Below, in pieces: positions 47,276-58,682 of a stretch of 64,000 bases of DNA; position 1 is the first letter of the stretch; every line of letters begins with the position of its first letter. Source of the DNA: Tricholomella constricta (lineage: Eukaryota > Basidiomycota > Agaricomycetes > Agaricales > Lyophyllaceae). The position numbers and the translations under genes are program-made. The notes beneath the pieces are model-generated. The model was not told the origin of the DNA and did no database searches. It saw only the letters and a program-made list of their open reading frames with translations. The stretch is from contig JAACJP010000009.1 in assembly GCA_013368375.1 (NCBI GenBank), positions 558,001 through 622,000 of the forward strand, in the 5' to 3' direction.

Positions 47276-47649
47276 GTTGATCGTAGTAAGTTTGCGCACC
47301 ACCAGAGTTGTCAAAGCACAATGCTCGCGGTTGTGTTTGGTCCTGTTAAATCGATCCAATCACAACTCCATTTCTAGCAAGACCGTCCTTGAGAGGGGCC
47401 TTAGTTGAGCCTAACTCCATATTCTGCAAGCTCCATCATACCGCAAATTTCTGATAAGGAAAGTATGATAGGAAAATACATCGAGTATGAGTCGACATCG
47501 AAGGATGATAGCAAGAAAGCGTGATGGGTCGAATTGCGTGTAACGAGAATGAGGATGATAAGGGATAAGGAGCAGTGAGTGGGAGCAGTGAGTGTATGCA
47601 AAGGAAAAGTAAGGATCTACAATAGATGAACCTGAACAATATCATTATG
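47276..47649. other. spacer between the cullin-3 5' end and the exportin-T 3' end
   Basis: Both flanking genes are on the minus strand, so this holds the cullin-3 promoter and the exportin-T 3' end. No other feature was seen. Confidence 0.4.
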
Positions 47650-50600
47650 CTATGAGGATGAGCTAGAAGCTCGCACGAAATCTGTAAAGTATTTTCGGAA
47701 ATTCTTGGCATCGAGGTCTCGTAATTTCGTTGTAAACTCCAAAGCCGTCTCGGGTGGCCAGTTCTGAGATGGGAGGAACGCGGACAGGAAATAATCGTAA
47801 GCCTCTGGGCCACGGGTCTGACAGACTGTTTGCAGCAGATTCGCAATCTCATGAAGAACCTGAGGGAAAAGTCTCAATCACTGCTTTAGAGAGATAATCG
47901 TACGATACTCACCACCATCATTTGACCGTCTTTTATGTTGAAATCTTTAGATGATGGTACTCGGAACGCCGTAGGAACGAGGCGTTCGTAAATAAAACGC
48001 TCAAAACCTGGTAAACCGCGCGCAGCTTCGCTCTGAGCATCGTCTCTGGATGGCTGGCCCCAAACGCACACGCCCTTGTTCAAGAAGGTCAGAGCAACCT
48101 TCTGACTGGGCGGGTCTGAAACGTCTTCTGCCTGACACCTTATACTGTCAATCAAAGATTCGAAACCATGAGAGTTCCCTAGTTTGACACTGGGTTAAAT
48201 TGTGTCGGCAGACAAATTAAAGCGTTCCTTACTTTCTGAAGTGAAGATATCATGAAGCTTATTGGACATTATGTTGTTCAATAACGTGAAGTAGGCTTTT
48301 TTGGTGTCAATGTGTGCTCGTTCATCATCTGTGCCAGAGATAGGCTGGGATAGAAGCGCCGTTATATGTGTGCTGAGTGGGCCGATGAGTTGATCCAAGA
48401 CATCAAACATGTCCTTCTGTAAATTGTATGAAAGCCCGTCATGATGTACAGTAATTCATAGACAAACCTGTAGCTTGTGGATCAGAAGACCAATGAAGTT
48501 CATAAAGTCGACGAGTTCAGAGGGCTCGAAGTGAGCAAGAAGGTTAGCCATCAGGGGTGGTATAAAGTGAGTGACTCTGGGTCCGGCTGTGGCGAGGATT
48601 CTGGCAAAGGCGAACCGCGTCTGTTGGATTCAATAAAAAAATAAGTTGCTGAGGGACTCGAGACACATACCGCATCCCGAACGACCTTAAACACGTTCAT
48701 CGCCTCTAAACACACTAAAATTGCCTGCGCCACTTGGCCAAGAACATCCAGGGGTGGTAGGACATATCCTTCCGGAAGTGAGGGAGGATAGTCTGGAAAG
48801 CCTTTTGAGATATTTCCTAGTGCCATGATGATGTGGTGGACTTTGACGATGGGTATGAAGTCCTGACCCCTGGACCCTATCGTGGATTCCTGCAAATTAA
48901 CGGAAAGCTCGTCCATCAATGGTTTGACGAGCGAGAGAAGCAAGGAGGCCTGCTGTTCTGGTGACCGGTACAGCAGGGAACAGAGGATGCCGGCAGTCTC
49001 GTAAAGATATAACTGAGAGTCGAAGGCTGAGCTCTTCACTGCTTCTGTCAGAATGTCCTCGTCGGCGTCGTCCAACTCTGGTTGTTCCACCTGGATGCGT
49101 AGCAGATCTTGCATGCTTTCTATAATGCTGGCGCTGATATCCGCCGGAATGTCGTTTCTTGCTTCTTTGATAAAACGATGGAACAGATAGTACAATCGCA
49201 AGCGGAAAGCGGGATTCTCATTGTGCAGGCCACTATATGGAAATTAAAATGAGTCACGGATGTCGGTTGGGAAAAGGTTATCACCAACCGAGTGCCAACC
49301 ATGGCCTCCAAGGTGGGAATGATGCACTCTTTCCGAATCTTGAAGAAGTCAGTGTAGCGTGAAACGGTCTCGAAGAACTGAAGCGAAACGGCATGATGGG
49401 GATACGACACGATGCCGGACTGGACAAGGGCATAAAGCATCTCTCCATGTGTTGTCAACGGGTAATCTGAATAATCTGTTGCCTTGCGTCTGTCCTTGTC
49501 GACAGTGGGTGCCTGACAAAATGCAGCACGACCTTTTCCTCCGGCTTAAAATTTGCAGGATGTTAATCCCTGGTAATTGATGGTTATGTAGCAAAAAGTC
49601 CTACTCTTGTTGATTTCACCGAAAATGAAGACGAGGTAGATGCCAAGCTCGGCGTCATGCCATTCGATCGAGACCCCATTCTGGTACGCGGATATGGTGT
49701 TCAGAGCAAGCGTGCGGACCGCATCAGTTACGAGATGCTGGTCAATCGCGAGTATTGAATCCATGAAGGTTCGTAATTCCTATTTGAACAGTTCATCAAA
49801 TGAAAACAATGCCTTCAAATCACGCAGTGACATCCCCACCTTGCGCATTTTCTCGAACTCAGCATTATCATCTTCGTCAGCATCCGCAGGATCTGCGTCA
49901 GGGTCCCACTTCATCTTTGTCAAGAGAACTTGCAGGAGAGATGTAAGGAATGATCGTTTGGCATCGTCAATTGGACCAGCGGATATCTTCCTGCTTCGCT
50001 TATACTGCAGAAAATTAAGTGCCCGGATATATTCAGAAAGGCTGGGAGATTGGACTTACACCGGTGAGAATGACCTGCAGCAGCGGAAACACAGTAGAGC
50101 AGGTGTCGTCATAAGCATCTGCCAGGAACCGAAGCATGACTGGCAATAGCTGTGCCATAAGCTTAGACGCTTCTGCGCGAATATCTTCATTTGGGCAATC
50201 CTAGAAAGATGGTAAGAAATGATACTTTTCGCATATGCCTGCACACCCACATCGGTAAGTTTCGCCACCTCCAAGCCAAAGACGTTAAGTAGCTTTCCCA
50301 ACGCTTCTCTGTATGACTCCTCCCCTTCATCTGTGTCCGAGCCACGCTCAAGTTGTTGTGCTCTTGTTTTGGACTCCAGAGCGTCCAGCACCTCTCCCAA
50401 CGAGAGTACTTTGAAAAGGCTCAGTTTATCTCCAGGTTCCTTGAGACCCTTTGCGACGATACGAAGTAGGGCTACTGATGTGGCCAGACGGATCGGTAAG
50501 GAGGGATCTGCAAGTAGACTAAACAATAACGGGACGGTTGTCGGAGTCACAGTCAGGTTGATGTCAATCCATCCTTGAAGCAAAATTATTTTACGTCTGA

Positions 50601-51626
50601 CAACGAGAAAATTACAAAGACTCACCGACATAAGATCCAAAAGTCCTAATTCCCCAGTCCACTACTTCGATCGCCGCGTCTATTTCTCGAGTGTTGGTAG
50701 GCGACTCTTCTTGCTTCTGCAGGCTCAACATTCTTTCCGATCCCTCCGCGACTAGAGTCAAGACCGCTTCGTTGATTCGCGCCGCATCTCTTTCACGTAC
50801 AGCATCCCGCACTCGGCCATCGCGTGCATGACGATCGGCATCGTATGGGCGCGCCGATTTGATCATCTGGTCGGCTACCTCACCCGAAATCTCTAATACA
50901 ATATGGAAGAACAGAAGAGAGATGTGTCGGTTGAATGTGGATGGCGATATATTGTCCGTTGGTCGAATAAGGGTGAACAGATCGGAGAAGAAGGTTGGCC
51001 ATTGTTCGCAATACGTGCAGAGGAAGAAAAGCGTGAGCGTATGAGAGAATTTGTTCCGGAGGACTGTATTTAAGTCAGTTTACGAGCGAGATAATACATG
51101 TCAGATACACTTGCAGGTTGCCTCTGCCTCAGCGGATCCTGCGACATATTCGGATTGTATGTATGAAACTAATGCCTGTTGCAGTGTCCGGAAAGTTTCG
51201 TCGTCAAATGGCTCGAACCTGTGGAGATTGAGAAGTCAGCTTTTCACCAGCCTGGATGAGTACGATTGCATATTCCGGTCAGACGAGCCGAGCATATTCG
51301 TTTCGGTGCCAATTGCATCAATTTAAAAAACGCATATCTCGTCTCCAGTACGAATAACCTGATCAACAGCCAAAACAAAGTATGACTCACCGATTGTCAA
51401 AAAAATCGTCCAGCACGCGAAGGGCAAAAAATCGCGCCTGGGATGGATATTTTCTTGACCCTGCTGCATTTTGATCTACGAAGATGGGAAGAGCTAATCT
51501 CCAGGTACTGCTCGCGTTTTGTTGGATAGTCCCAATGTACGCAAGGGCTTGCTGATGTAGCGAAACTTGGGTGGGATCAGAGGCAATGTTAATGGCTTGC
51601 ACGACTTGGTCTATTTCATGTTCCAT
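47650..51626 (-). CDS. LOS1: exportin-T (tRNA exportin, Los1/Xpot)
   Basis: An importin-beta-family receptor that carries mature tRNA out of the nucleus with Ran-GTP. The start is the ATG at 51624-51626 (MEHEIDQVVQAINIASDPTQ). Many exons of helical HEAT-repeat character follow. Landmarks are LALPIFVDQNAAGSRKYPSQ, AHFFALRVLDDFFDNR-like text, KFSHTLTLFFLCTYCEQWP, FFHIVLEISGEVADQMIK, IRTFGSYVG with WIDINLTVTPTTVPLLFSLL, YSDYPLTTHGEMLYALVQSG, FFKIRKECIIPTLEAMVGTR, and near the end TFLNKGVCVWGQPSRDDA and KLRDLDAKNFRKYFTDFVRA. The exportin-1-like N-terminal domain and the length of over 1,000 residues fit the family. Exon borders were followed only roughly. No internal lesion was noticed. Confidence 0.88.
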
Positions 51627-51780
51627 CGATGTGAGCAGGATCGCACGATGCGTTCAGCTTGAGCTTAGGCCCTGGTGTCCGGAAGGGCAGCAAGAACAGA
51701 GGAGTCAGTAAAATTTGAGAAGTCGAGATCTTGCGATTACAGAAATTCGGTAACCACGTGTCACATGCCACCGATCACAT

Positions 51781-52190
51781 TCATTGTTGTTGACAACTAC
51801 TTGGACGTGCGAGGTACTTATTAACAAAGGGGAATGTATGGTATAATGAGCTGAGAAAATTGATCCTCCGCGTGAGCATGTACCACTGTTCGCATTCGAA
51901 GAGAAAACTCTGACCACTCTCATTTTCAATATATTCGGTGTGAGGTCGACGAAGGTGCGTCCTGAATCTTCCATCCAACTCCAATGATAGACAGGTCTGT
52001 GCCTCGAAGAGTGACGCCACATCTCCTGGTAACGATGACCGTATCCTCGGTGCTCCAACTTGTGGAGAGCTACCTCTTATCAGCTCATATGCATCGGTAT
52101 CCCATCGACGCTGAAGCCAGACAGTTGGCCTCCCGGTGGCACCGACATATTTGATATCCACAAGTGTTTTTGCTCGGTGCTTGAATGATT
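51781..52190 (-). CDS. open exon of unknown gene
   Basis: A minus-strand frame of about 130 residues with protein-like composition: KTLVDIKYVGATGRPTVWLQ, RRWDTDAYELIRGSSPQVGA, IENESGQSFLFECEQWYML. The N-terminal side is hydrophobic (TLLGLLTASTAQSF), but there is no ATG in frame, and an in-frame stop lies just upstream, so an upstream exon or a broken gene must be assumed. No family is recognised. Confidence 0.3.
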
Positions 52191-53439
52191 GCGCTGTTGA
52201 GGCCGTAAGAAGACCCAGCAGAGTATCAAGTGGATATCATGTTTCTTTGTAATGTAGAAGATCAGGGACTCGGAAGATGATTATTGCTGTGGTCTCCAAA
52301 CATTGGTCGTAAAACTTGCAGGAATTCCAAAATTAAAACCAAGAAGAGCTATTTATGTGTCATTGAATTGTGTTATTCAGCTCAGAATTCTGTTGCTCCT
52401 CGATTGGCAAAGGACGACGGTGGCACAATACAACACTAGTCGTAAAGGTATTGCGCTGCTTCATGCCTATGATAACAATGCAGTTCTGGGAAAGCTGGAG
52501 CGCACTTGTCGGCTGTTGAACGCAATTAAGAAATAGCTCATATATATATTGTAGGATATTTCTCGTACCGATTGGAGCACCTCGAGTCGAAATGACCAGT
52601 GAACAATGCTCGAGGTGTTGACCAAGAATATCTCAAACGAAGGTAGGCTAACCAGATCGGAAAATCGAGCAACATCTGCGGAGACGACACCTCCATGATG
52701 GACTTACTTGGACATCAAAGAATGTACCTTGTATTTTTGCTCTGGAGATGCTGCTCCACAAAAATGACGACCCCCTTGCCTATGCGACAAAGACAAGGAA
52801 TAATATTGAGTTGCCTAGATTAATGATAGAAGGGCCAGCATGATCTTCCATAGTTTTGCAGAACTTCAGCGCAGAATGCCTTGCGATAACAGATGTCGTC
52901 TTTGAAAGATCAGATAGACAACTGAAATGTCGTCCGCGAACACGAGAGTTGCACGAGAGGGTCACAAGCCACTCGGCTTCCAAGAATGTATTTGGTTCAC
53001 AAATGCAGCCTCAGGCTGTATTTGATGTATTTGCCGCGGATGTCCGGATTAATCTTTCCAGTTGCGTTCAAGCCGTAGTGATTTTATTACCAGGGACTGC
53101 ACCTCGGTACCAGTCTTGATATCTTGGTTCAGAGGAAGATCAAATGTCACTTGATGCCACCACACGTAATCCATGCACCCAAAGGCGCGGAGGCCACGAC
53201 CTGCGCATTCAGTCAATCAGTCGTCTGAGAGACCTGCTCGAGTGAAGTATATCTTCAGGAAAGAGGGCCGAGCAACTGCCACCTTTTTTTAGGAGGGGGA
53301 AAGATTCGGGCTGAAGAGATCAACTGGGTCTAATCTGATAAGGGTTGGCCGTTACGACGGCAAGCAATAACAAACCCCGGGGCAAAGGGCCGGTTTCCAC
53401 TACTTAAAGGCAACCTCCCCTTTTCATCGTTTCACCACA
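52191..53439. other. intergenic, no gene supported
   Basis: Short frames only. The last 100 bases before 53440 should contain the promoter of the next gene. Confidence 0.4.
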
Positions 53440-55794
53440 ATGAATCACAATAGCCCTCCGTTAGAGACACTCGATTATCCTCCCTCCTCCAGCATGTCTG
53501 AGGGCGACAGTCTCTCTGACTCTGACTGGCTCGACATCTCCAGCAATCGCGAGTCGGACGACAATGACTCAGTAATGTCTGGGGACAGCGACAGGAACGA
53601 TGTCGGCTTCATGCCACTTTCTCGAAGGTCCTCCATGAGCATCGGTAGCTCCAGAGATGGCGACGTTGAAGCTTGGGAAGGTTTTGTTGACGACAGCAGC
53701 GACGAAGACGCCCGCCACATCGTGCCTCGCCTGGCTATTTCGGAGGCTGCTGCAGTTACAGACGAATCCGTCATGGGGGCCATGGGCGCCTTAGAGTTGA
53801 CAATCGGCGCAGAGCAGGATCTCGTCGAGGAACAGCGCGTCAAAGAAGGCCTCGATCAAAGCCTGATCAGCACTTTGAGTGCATCTCGCTCTAGTACTGC
53901 GAGCACTCATACCTCTCTGCGCGATCTCAGATTGTCCTTCCCTGATCCTTTGACGAGCTCTCGAGATGAACTTAATAGGTCGTATGAGGATGTGTCCCCG
54001 TCGGAGACGACTTTCTCGGCCACAGATGTCCCCACTGACGATGCCGCCATCGCCGAATTTCCGGACGCACCAATCTGCAAAGAGGATCCGGGTTCGTTGT
54101 CTATCCAGCCCGAAGTCACTGGGCACACAGTCAAAGCTCATCTTGAAGATACTGAAACCGAGTTTGAGGTCGTTCTATATGGATCATCGTCGTCAATCAA
54201 ATGGTCGTTCGTTCAGGACGTGGTGCGAAAGGCGGTGCTTGTGTCTAGTCTCACCCTCACAGACGTCACTTCTTCCACCGACGAGCCTACCCGATATCTA
54301 CACCTTCAACCTACTACTGGCGGTGTTTCGAGCGTTTCCCACTGCATCCCGGTCCACGATAGAACGGACGACGCCAAGACTGTTGATGCTGTACGTTGAC
54401 TAATCTGGATTTTTGACTTGACTTCATGTATCCCAGCCCACCTTGCAGGAGATCGTTAAGCGTCCATCGCTGGCAGTCTTGTATCTGCCTGCAGCCATTC
54501 ACGCACTGCCTGACCACACATTATATCTTCCTGTCCTCATCCCCTCTACTTCTCCAACAGCCGATAGCTGGTCGAGAGCCACCGCGACTAGTGATTGGAA
54601 CACTTTGTCGATCCCAACCAACAAGATAGCGCGTTTGGGCGTGGATTCGGCTGCTCCCATCTTCGACAGCATGGATATCAGCAAGGTCCAGCACATGCGA
54701 GCGCATCGTCTCTTCCAGAGACTTCTCTCCGAGGCGAAGAAGCGTCAGGTGAAATCTCTGGCGGACCACCTGAGCCCTGTCCATGCGGTCACGTTGTATG
54801 TTTTCTAGGCATTCATTTACATGAAAAGAACCTGACCTCGGTTAGATTTGCCTTGATGTCCTTGATCGTTGGTTTCGCTATGAACACAGCATTCCGTAGG
54901 TCATCTACTCCGAGCCCCACCACCACTACGGCTACTCCTGCCACCACCTTCTGGGGAATGTTCGGTCCCGAGGTCAATCACACGTCGATCTTCACCACCA
55001 CGTCCACACCTGCCGTTACGACCAATAAAGAATTTTCTCTGTCCATTTTCAATCCTGGAACCACATCGTTGTCCATCACATCTAACGACCAGCAACCCGT
55101 GGCAAGCACCTCCGCTACGCCTCAGGTTGACGGCGGCCACTGCAGGCCCTCGATGTCGTGGACTGATAAGGCTAAATCTGCGACAGACGTCATCGTACGG
55201 CCCGGGACACAGTTGTCCGTCGAGACAAAGCCGTCGATGACAATGCTGCCTTCCTCCTTGCGGTTTGACGGACCGTCGGGGTCCAAATCCCTTAGCGTGG
55301 TTGTCAATTCGCTGTCAGAGGTCCTGGATCTTCGCGTGTCTCGACTTCGCAACGATCTTGACGAGTTGGTCGAATCGCTCGACGAGCTTAGCCGTGCTAT
55401 TCGCCGCCAAACGAAGAAGAGGGTAGATCTCTCGAAGGGCAAAGCGAAGGAGATCCGGGAACGCGTTCAGTATCGTCATGATCGGGCTCGTGGAAAGGCG
55501 AAAGAACTGAGGAAGAAAGGAGAGGAGATTATCTACGCCGCAGGCGAACAGTTCATCGGAAGGACGAACATTGCAAGGAAGAAAGCACGCGATATCAGTA
55601 TCAATGTCGCAAACTCCCAAACATGGCTTACTTATCAGAAGGTGCACGCGGAATGGGTTGCAAGGTTGAAGGAGAAAGGTGGCCAAGGAGGGCAAGCTCG
55701 TCGTCGGAAGGAAGGGAAGTGTAGGATGACAGGCCAGACTACTAGTGCGACCACCTTCTTCTCTTGGTCATACGCCGAACTCTACCTAGCTTGA
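53440..55794 (+). CDS. 752-residue acidic single-pass membrane protein, function unknown
   Basis: Three exons (53440-54390, 54437-54795, 54846-55794) sum to exactly 752 codons plus stop. The N-terminal 220 residues are acidic and Ser-rich (SEGDSLSDSDWLDISSNRES) and likely disordered and phosphorylated. A folded-looking middle begins near EFEVVLYGSSSSIKWSFVQD and continues through PSLAVLYLPAAIHALPDHTL. A single hydrophobic segment, FALMSLIVGFAMNTAF, follows around residue 440. After that come Thr/Ser-rich sequence and a long basic coiled-coil-like helix (LDLRVSRLRNDLDELVESLD, then KGKAKEIRERVQYRHDRARG). The layout suggests a membrane-anchored protein with a charged rod on one side. I do not recognise the family. 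Clean splicing supports a real gene. Confidence 0.75.
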
Positions 55795-56419
55795 TTAGCC
55801 GACTTTTTCGCATTGGTCTACTCTCTCTATGCCCCTCTGTACTATCTATGTAACGAATACGATCCATATGTACAACATTTACTGACGCAAAGGGTATTAT
55901 ATTACCCCAATTGAGTTTCTAGGCACACTCCTTCAATTGGGTATGACGCCAGGCTAGAGAAGAGCGAATCGCATTATCTCATTTTTCGAGCCTCGTTAGT
56001 ACTTATGTGGTAGTAGGTACTCGGCATATTGGGCTGGCAATGAGATTGAGGAGATTTCAGTCTCCCTGGTTCCGAAAGTCTGTGCATCACATTGATATCG
56101 AAGACTCCTAGAAAATCTATGGTTGTTGAGATTGAGACTCGAAGTACATATGTAGCTCGCGGTTGCCGTATAGTTGATGTATAACTGAGATGAAGGATAA
56201 CATGGTACAGGACTTACTAACGGAAATAGGAGAGCAAAGCATGTGGTACACTGATACTAATACACTTGCGGTGGCCAATCTGGGAGACCCTGGAACGCTG
56301 CATTGGAAGCTTCGCGAACGCGACGCTTACTGGCGTGATCGCTGGACTGCCGATAACCCTCGAAGACCTCGCGCATCTGAAACGAGGAGGCCGCAACGGA
56401 ATCTAGGGTAGGGGATCAT
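55795..56419. other. convergent intergenic region
   Basis: The 3' ends of the flanking genes face each other. Only one short plus-strand frame (56190-56411, 73 residues, no motif) is seen; it is not considered a gene. Confidence 0.45.
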
Positions 56420-57319
56420 TCAATCTGGGGCATTCGGAAGCAAGGGTCGTGTCATACCAAATTGCGATTGCGCGTCTTTCAACAACTAGATGGGGGGGAT
56501 GAGCATGATTTTTGAGATAAGTTGGACATTACTCACCCCTTGCAGTCTTAGCCCCTCTTGCTGGATTTGCCCTATATAATATCCCCCACCTCCATACTGC
56601 AGCTGCGATTGAAGCTGGCTGATCTTCCCTCCGAGTTCCTTCGTCCGTCCCTCCCATGATTCCTTCAGCGCATCAAATGCATTCAAAAGTTGCTTCCACG
56701 CATATGTGTCCCAAGCCTCAATCTCCGCCTTATGTGTCCGGAGGTATTCCCGTGGGTGAGGATTTCCAGATGACGACGCCGATGTCGAGACAGGACCACC
56801 GCCGGCTGTCGTATTCTGCATCTGATTATGGGGTTGAGCCTCGCCGTTCCATCCCTGCCCGATCGATGCATATGGATCGAACTGTGCAACATAAGTTGGG
56901 CTCTGCAGCTGTTGCTGAACAGGATGATATTGTTGCTGTGGATGTTGTTGTCCCGCTTGCCCCTGTAGATAGCCGTAGCTCGTCCCGCTAATATTTGCAG
57001 CTAGCTGCTGCCCGAAAGCACTTGTTGGCTGGAATGGGATTCCAGTCGGCTGTGGGGCAATTCCTGGAGAGAAACCTGGGCTCATTAACCTTGTCGGTTG
57101 CGCGTAATCGGGAGAAAGCTGTGACTGCTGCTGATACAGCGGCTGCTGATACGTCCCTTGGTGATATCCCGCGGGATTAGCATTGCTCGGGGGCTGAAGC
57201 CATTGGGTTTGACTGTCAGACATGGTCGAAAGGTCTGGAAATCGACTCTGTGGGTTTCTTGGATCGTTTATGAATGGATTATTGGTGATTTCCGGAGCGC
57301 CGTAGCCATTGTTGTACAT
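56420..57319 (-). CDS. Q/P-rich protein with conserved C-terminal helix, function unknown
   Basis: Two exons (56537-57319, 56420-56485) encode 282 residues, starting MYNNGYGAPEITNNPFINDP. An open stretch upstream to 57613 is considered 5' UTR or promoter. The middle is low complexity, rich in Gln, Pro, Gly and Tyr (YQQPLYQQQSQLSPDYAQ; GQQHPQQQYHPVQQQLQ), a prion-like composition. A compact end follows: HPREYLRTHKAEIEAWDTYA, WKQLLNAFDALKESWEGRTK, ELGGKISQLQSQLQ, and after the 51-nt intron LLKDAQSQFGMTRPLLPNAP. NPF motifs at the start (NNPF) could bind EH domains of endocytic proteins; this is inference. Confidence 0.72.
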
Positions 57320-57644
57320 CAAGCCTGTGGAGGGTATAGTACAAGTGATCGGAGCGCGGGAAGATGAAGGTCGTAAGAGTACTTCTAGTACGTAAGTAGT
57401 GCCGCGATGGTACTTGATCATGTTGTCAAAGCCGTCACGTGTGTGATTCCGCAGTGAACTGGCTCTCAAGCGCGACACGGTAAGCTGTAAATCAGCACTA
57501 AAGGTCACAGATACCGCATTGGACATCCCGAAGAAGTGCTGTGTAATGCGTAGATTGTGTGATGCGTGTAACGTGGGCTGGATATACATAATAGGACATA
57601 TTACCAAGAACAAGATGATAGAACGTGTCTTCGCCTACAGAAGT

Positions 57645-58363
57645 TCATCTGCGTCGTGCTTTTGGAACAGGTACAAGGCCAAGGAGACCAAATGTAAGTA
57701 TATAAAGGGCGGCAGCTAGGAGACGCGTGAAATCAGTCGGAGGCATTGAAGAGGGTACGAGGAGGAAAAAAGGAGTGAGTTGGCTGGAAGAGCGCTTACC
57801 GCCAACGATGCCTTTCAAGTAACCCAGACTTGACCATTGACCGAGCGTCAGTACAAGAAGAAGCGACCCAACGACAATTGTTGCAGTCAAAAGCTTTATG
57901 GAGTATTGAAGCTGATTTGAGCTTCGGGTCCCTGAGATATTGAGACCCGGCTACTTACAGGTATCACCGAAGACAAGATCCCTGACTCCCGCCATGAACG
58001 GTACTGTCCCATACTTGTCAATTAGTAGGAAATGGGACATGAGACTGAGACGACGAACGTTAGGTTCCACGCCTTTGATCCATGGGGTCAAGAGCACGTA
58101 AATGAAGAGCACAATCGTCGTGAGACCGAGCCCCAAAGCACCAAATGCTGCAGTCCTGCATAACCCACAGTCAGTATTAGCTGAAGTCGACCAGTTACTG
58201 CAGACTTGGTCAGAGAATTGACGCACTGGCCCCAGGTCGCTCCGGCTTGAGTTATCCGCCAAAACTCATGAAGTGTGCCGAGGTAGTAAGTGATCGCACC
58301 ACCTGGTATGACCAGTTTCAGCTGTCGAACAGTGTGTTGCAGTGTGGTCGGTCGAACAGACAT
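57645..58363 (-). CDS. small multi-pass membrane protein, function unknown
   Basis: Four exons fit with canonical splice sites, starting MSVRPTTLQHTVRQLKLVIP at 58363 and ending VPVPKARRR at 57645. Hydrophobic segments are LKLVIPGGAITYYLGTL, FGALGLGLTTIVLFIYVLLT, LLTATIVVGSLLLVLTLG and AAALYILTFGLLGLV. The loop HEFWRITQAGATWGQC and the loop around YGTVPFMAGVRDLVFGDT look conserved. The C-terminal KARRR resembles ER-retrieval or membrane-proximal basic tails. It is about 210 residues long. No family could be named. It is divergent from Bub1, with 320 bp between the start codons. Confidence 0.72.
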
Positions 58364-58682
58364 AAAGCGAGTTATTAGAGGTGCTCAAGGATAAGGCAAG
58401 AACAGAGATTGAGGGAATTGCAAAGTCGCGTCGTTTTGGGCGTTTTGGTAGTCTGGACTCTGGGGATCGTGGAACGAGGAAAAGTTTATCACATGCATTC
58501 GCCCACGTGTACCCCACAAAATTGGCTCCGGAGTATACGAAGTTACATAGTAATAGAACTATTTGAAGTGTAGCCGCCCTCTTCCAGATTCTTGGTCAGT
58601 TCGTCTGAACGCTCCGACGACTGCCCACTTAGCCTCACATTGAGGATGGCTTTTATGTAGTGAGCCACCAAAACCATGTGGT

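Noticed and set aside
56190..56411. Short plus-strand open frame between convergent genes
   Set aside because: It overlaps probable 3' regions, has no motif, and is expected by chance.
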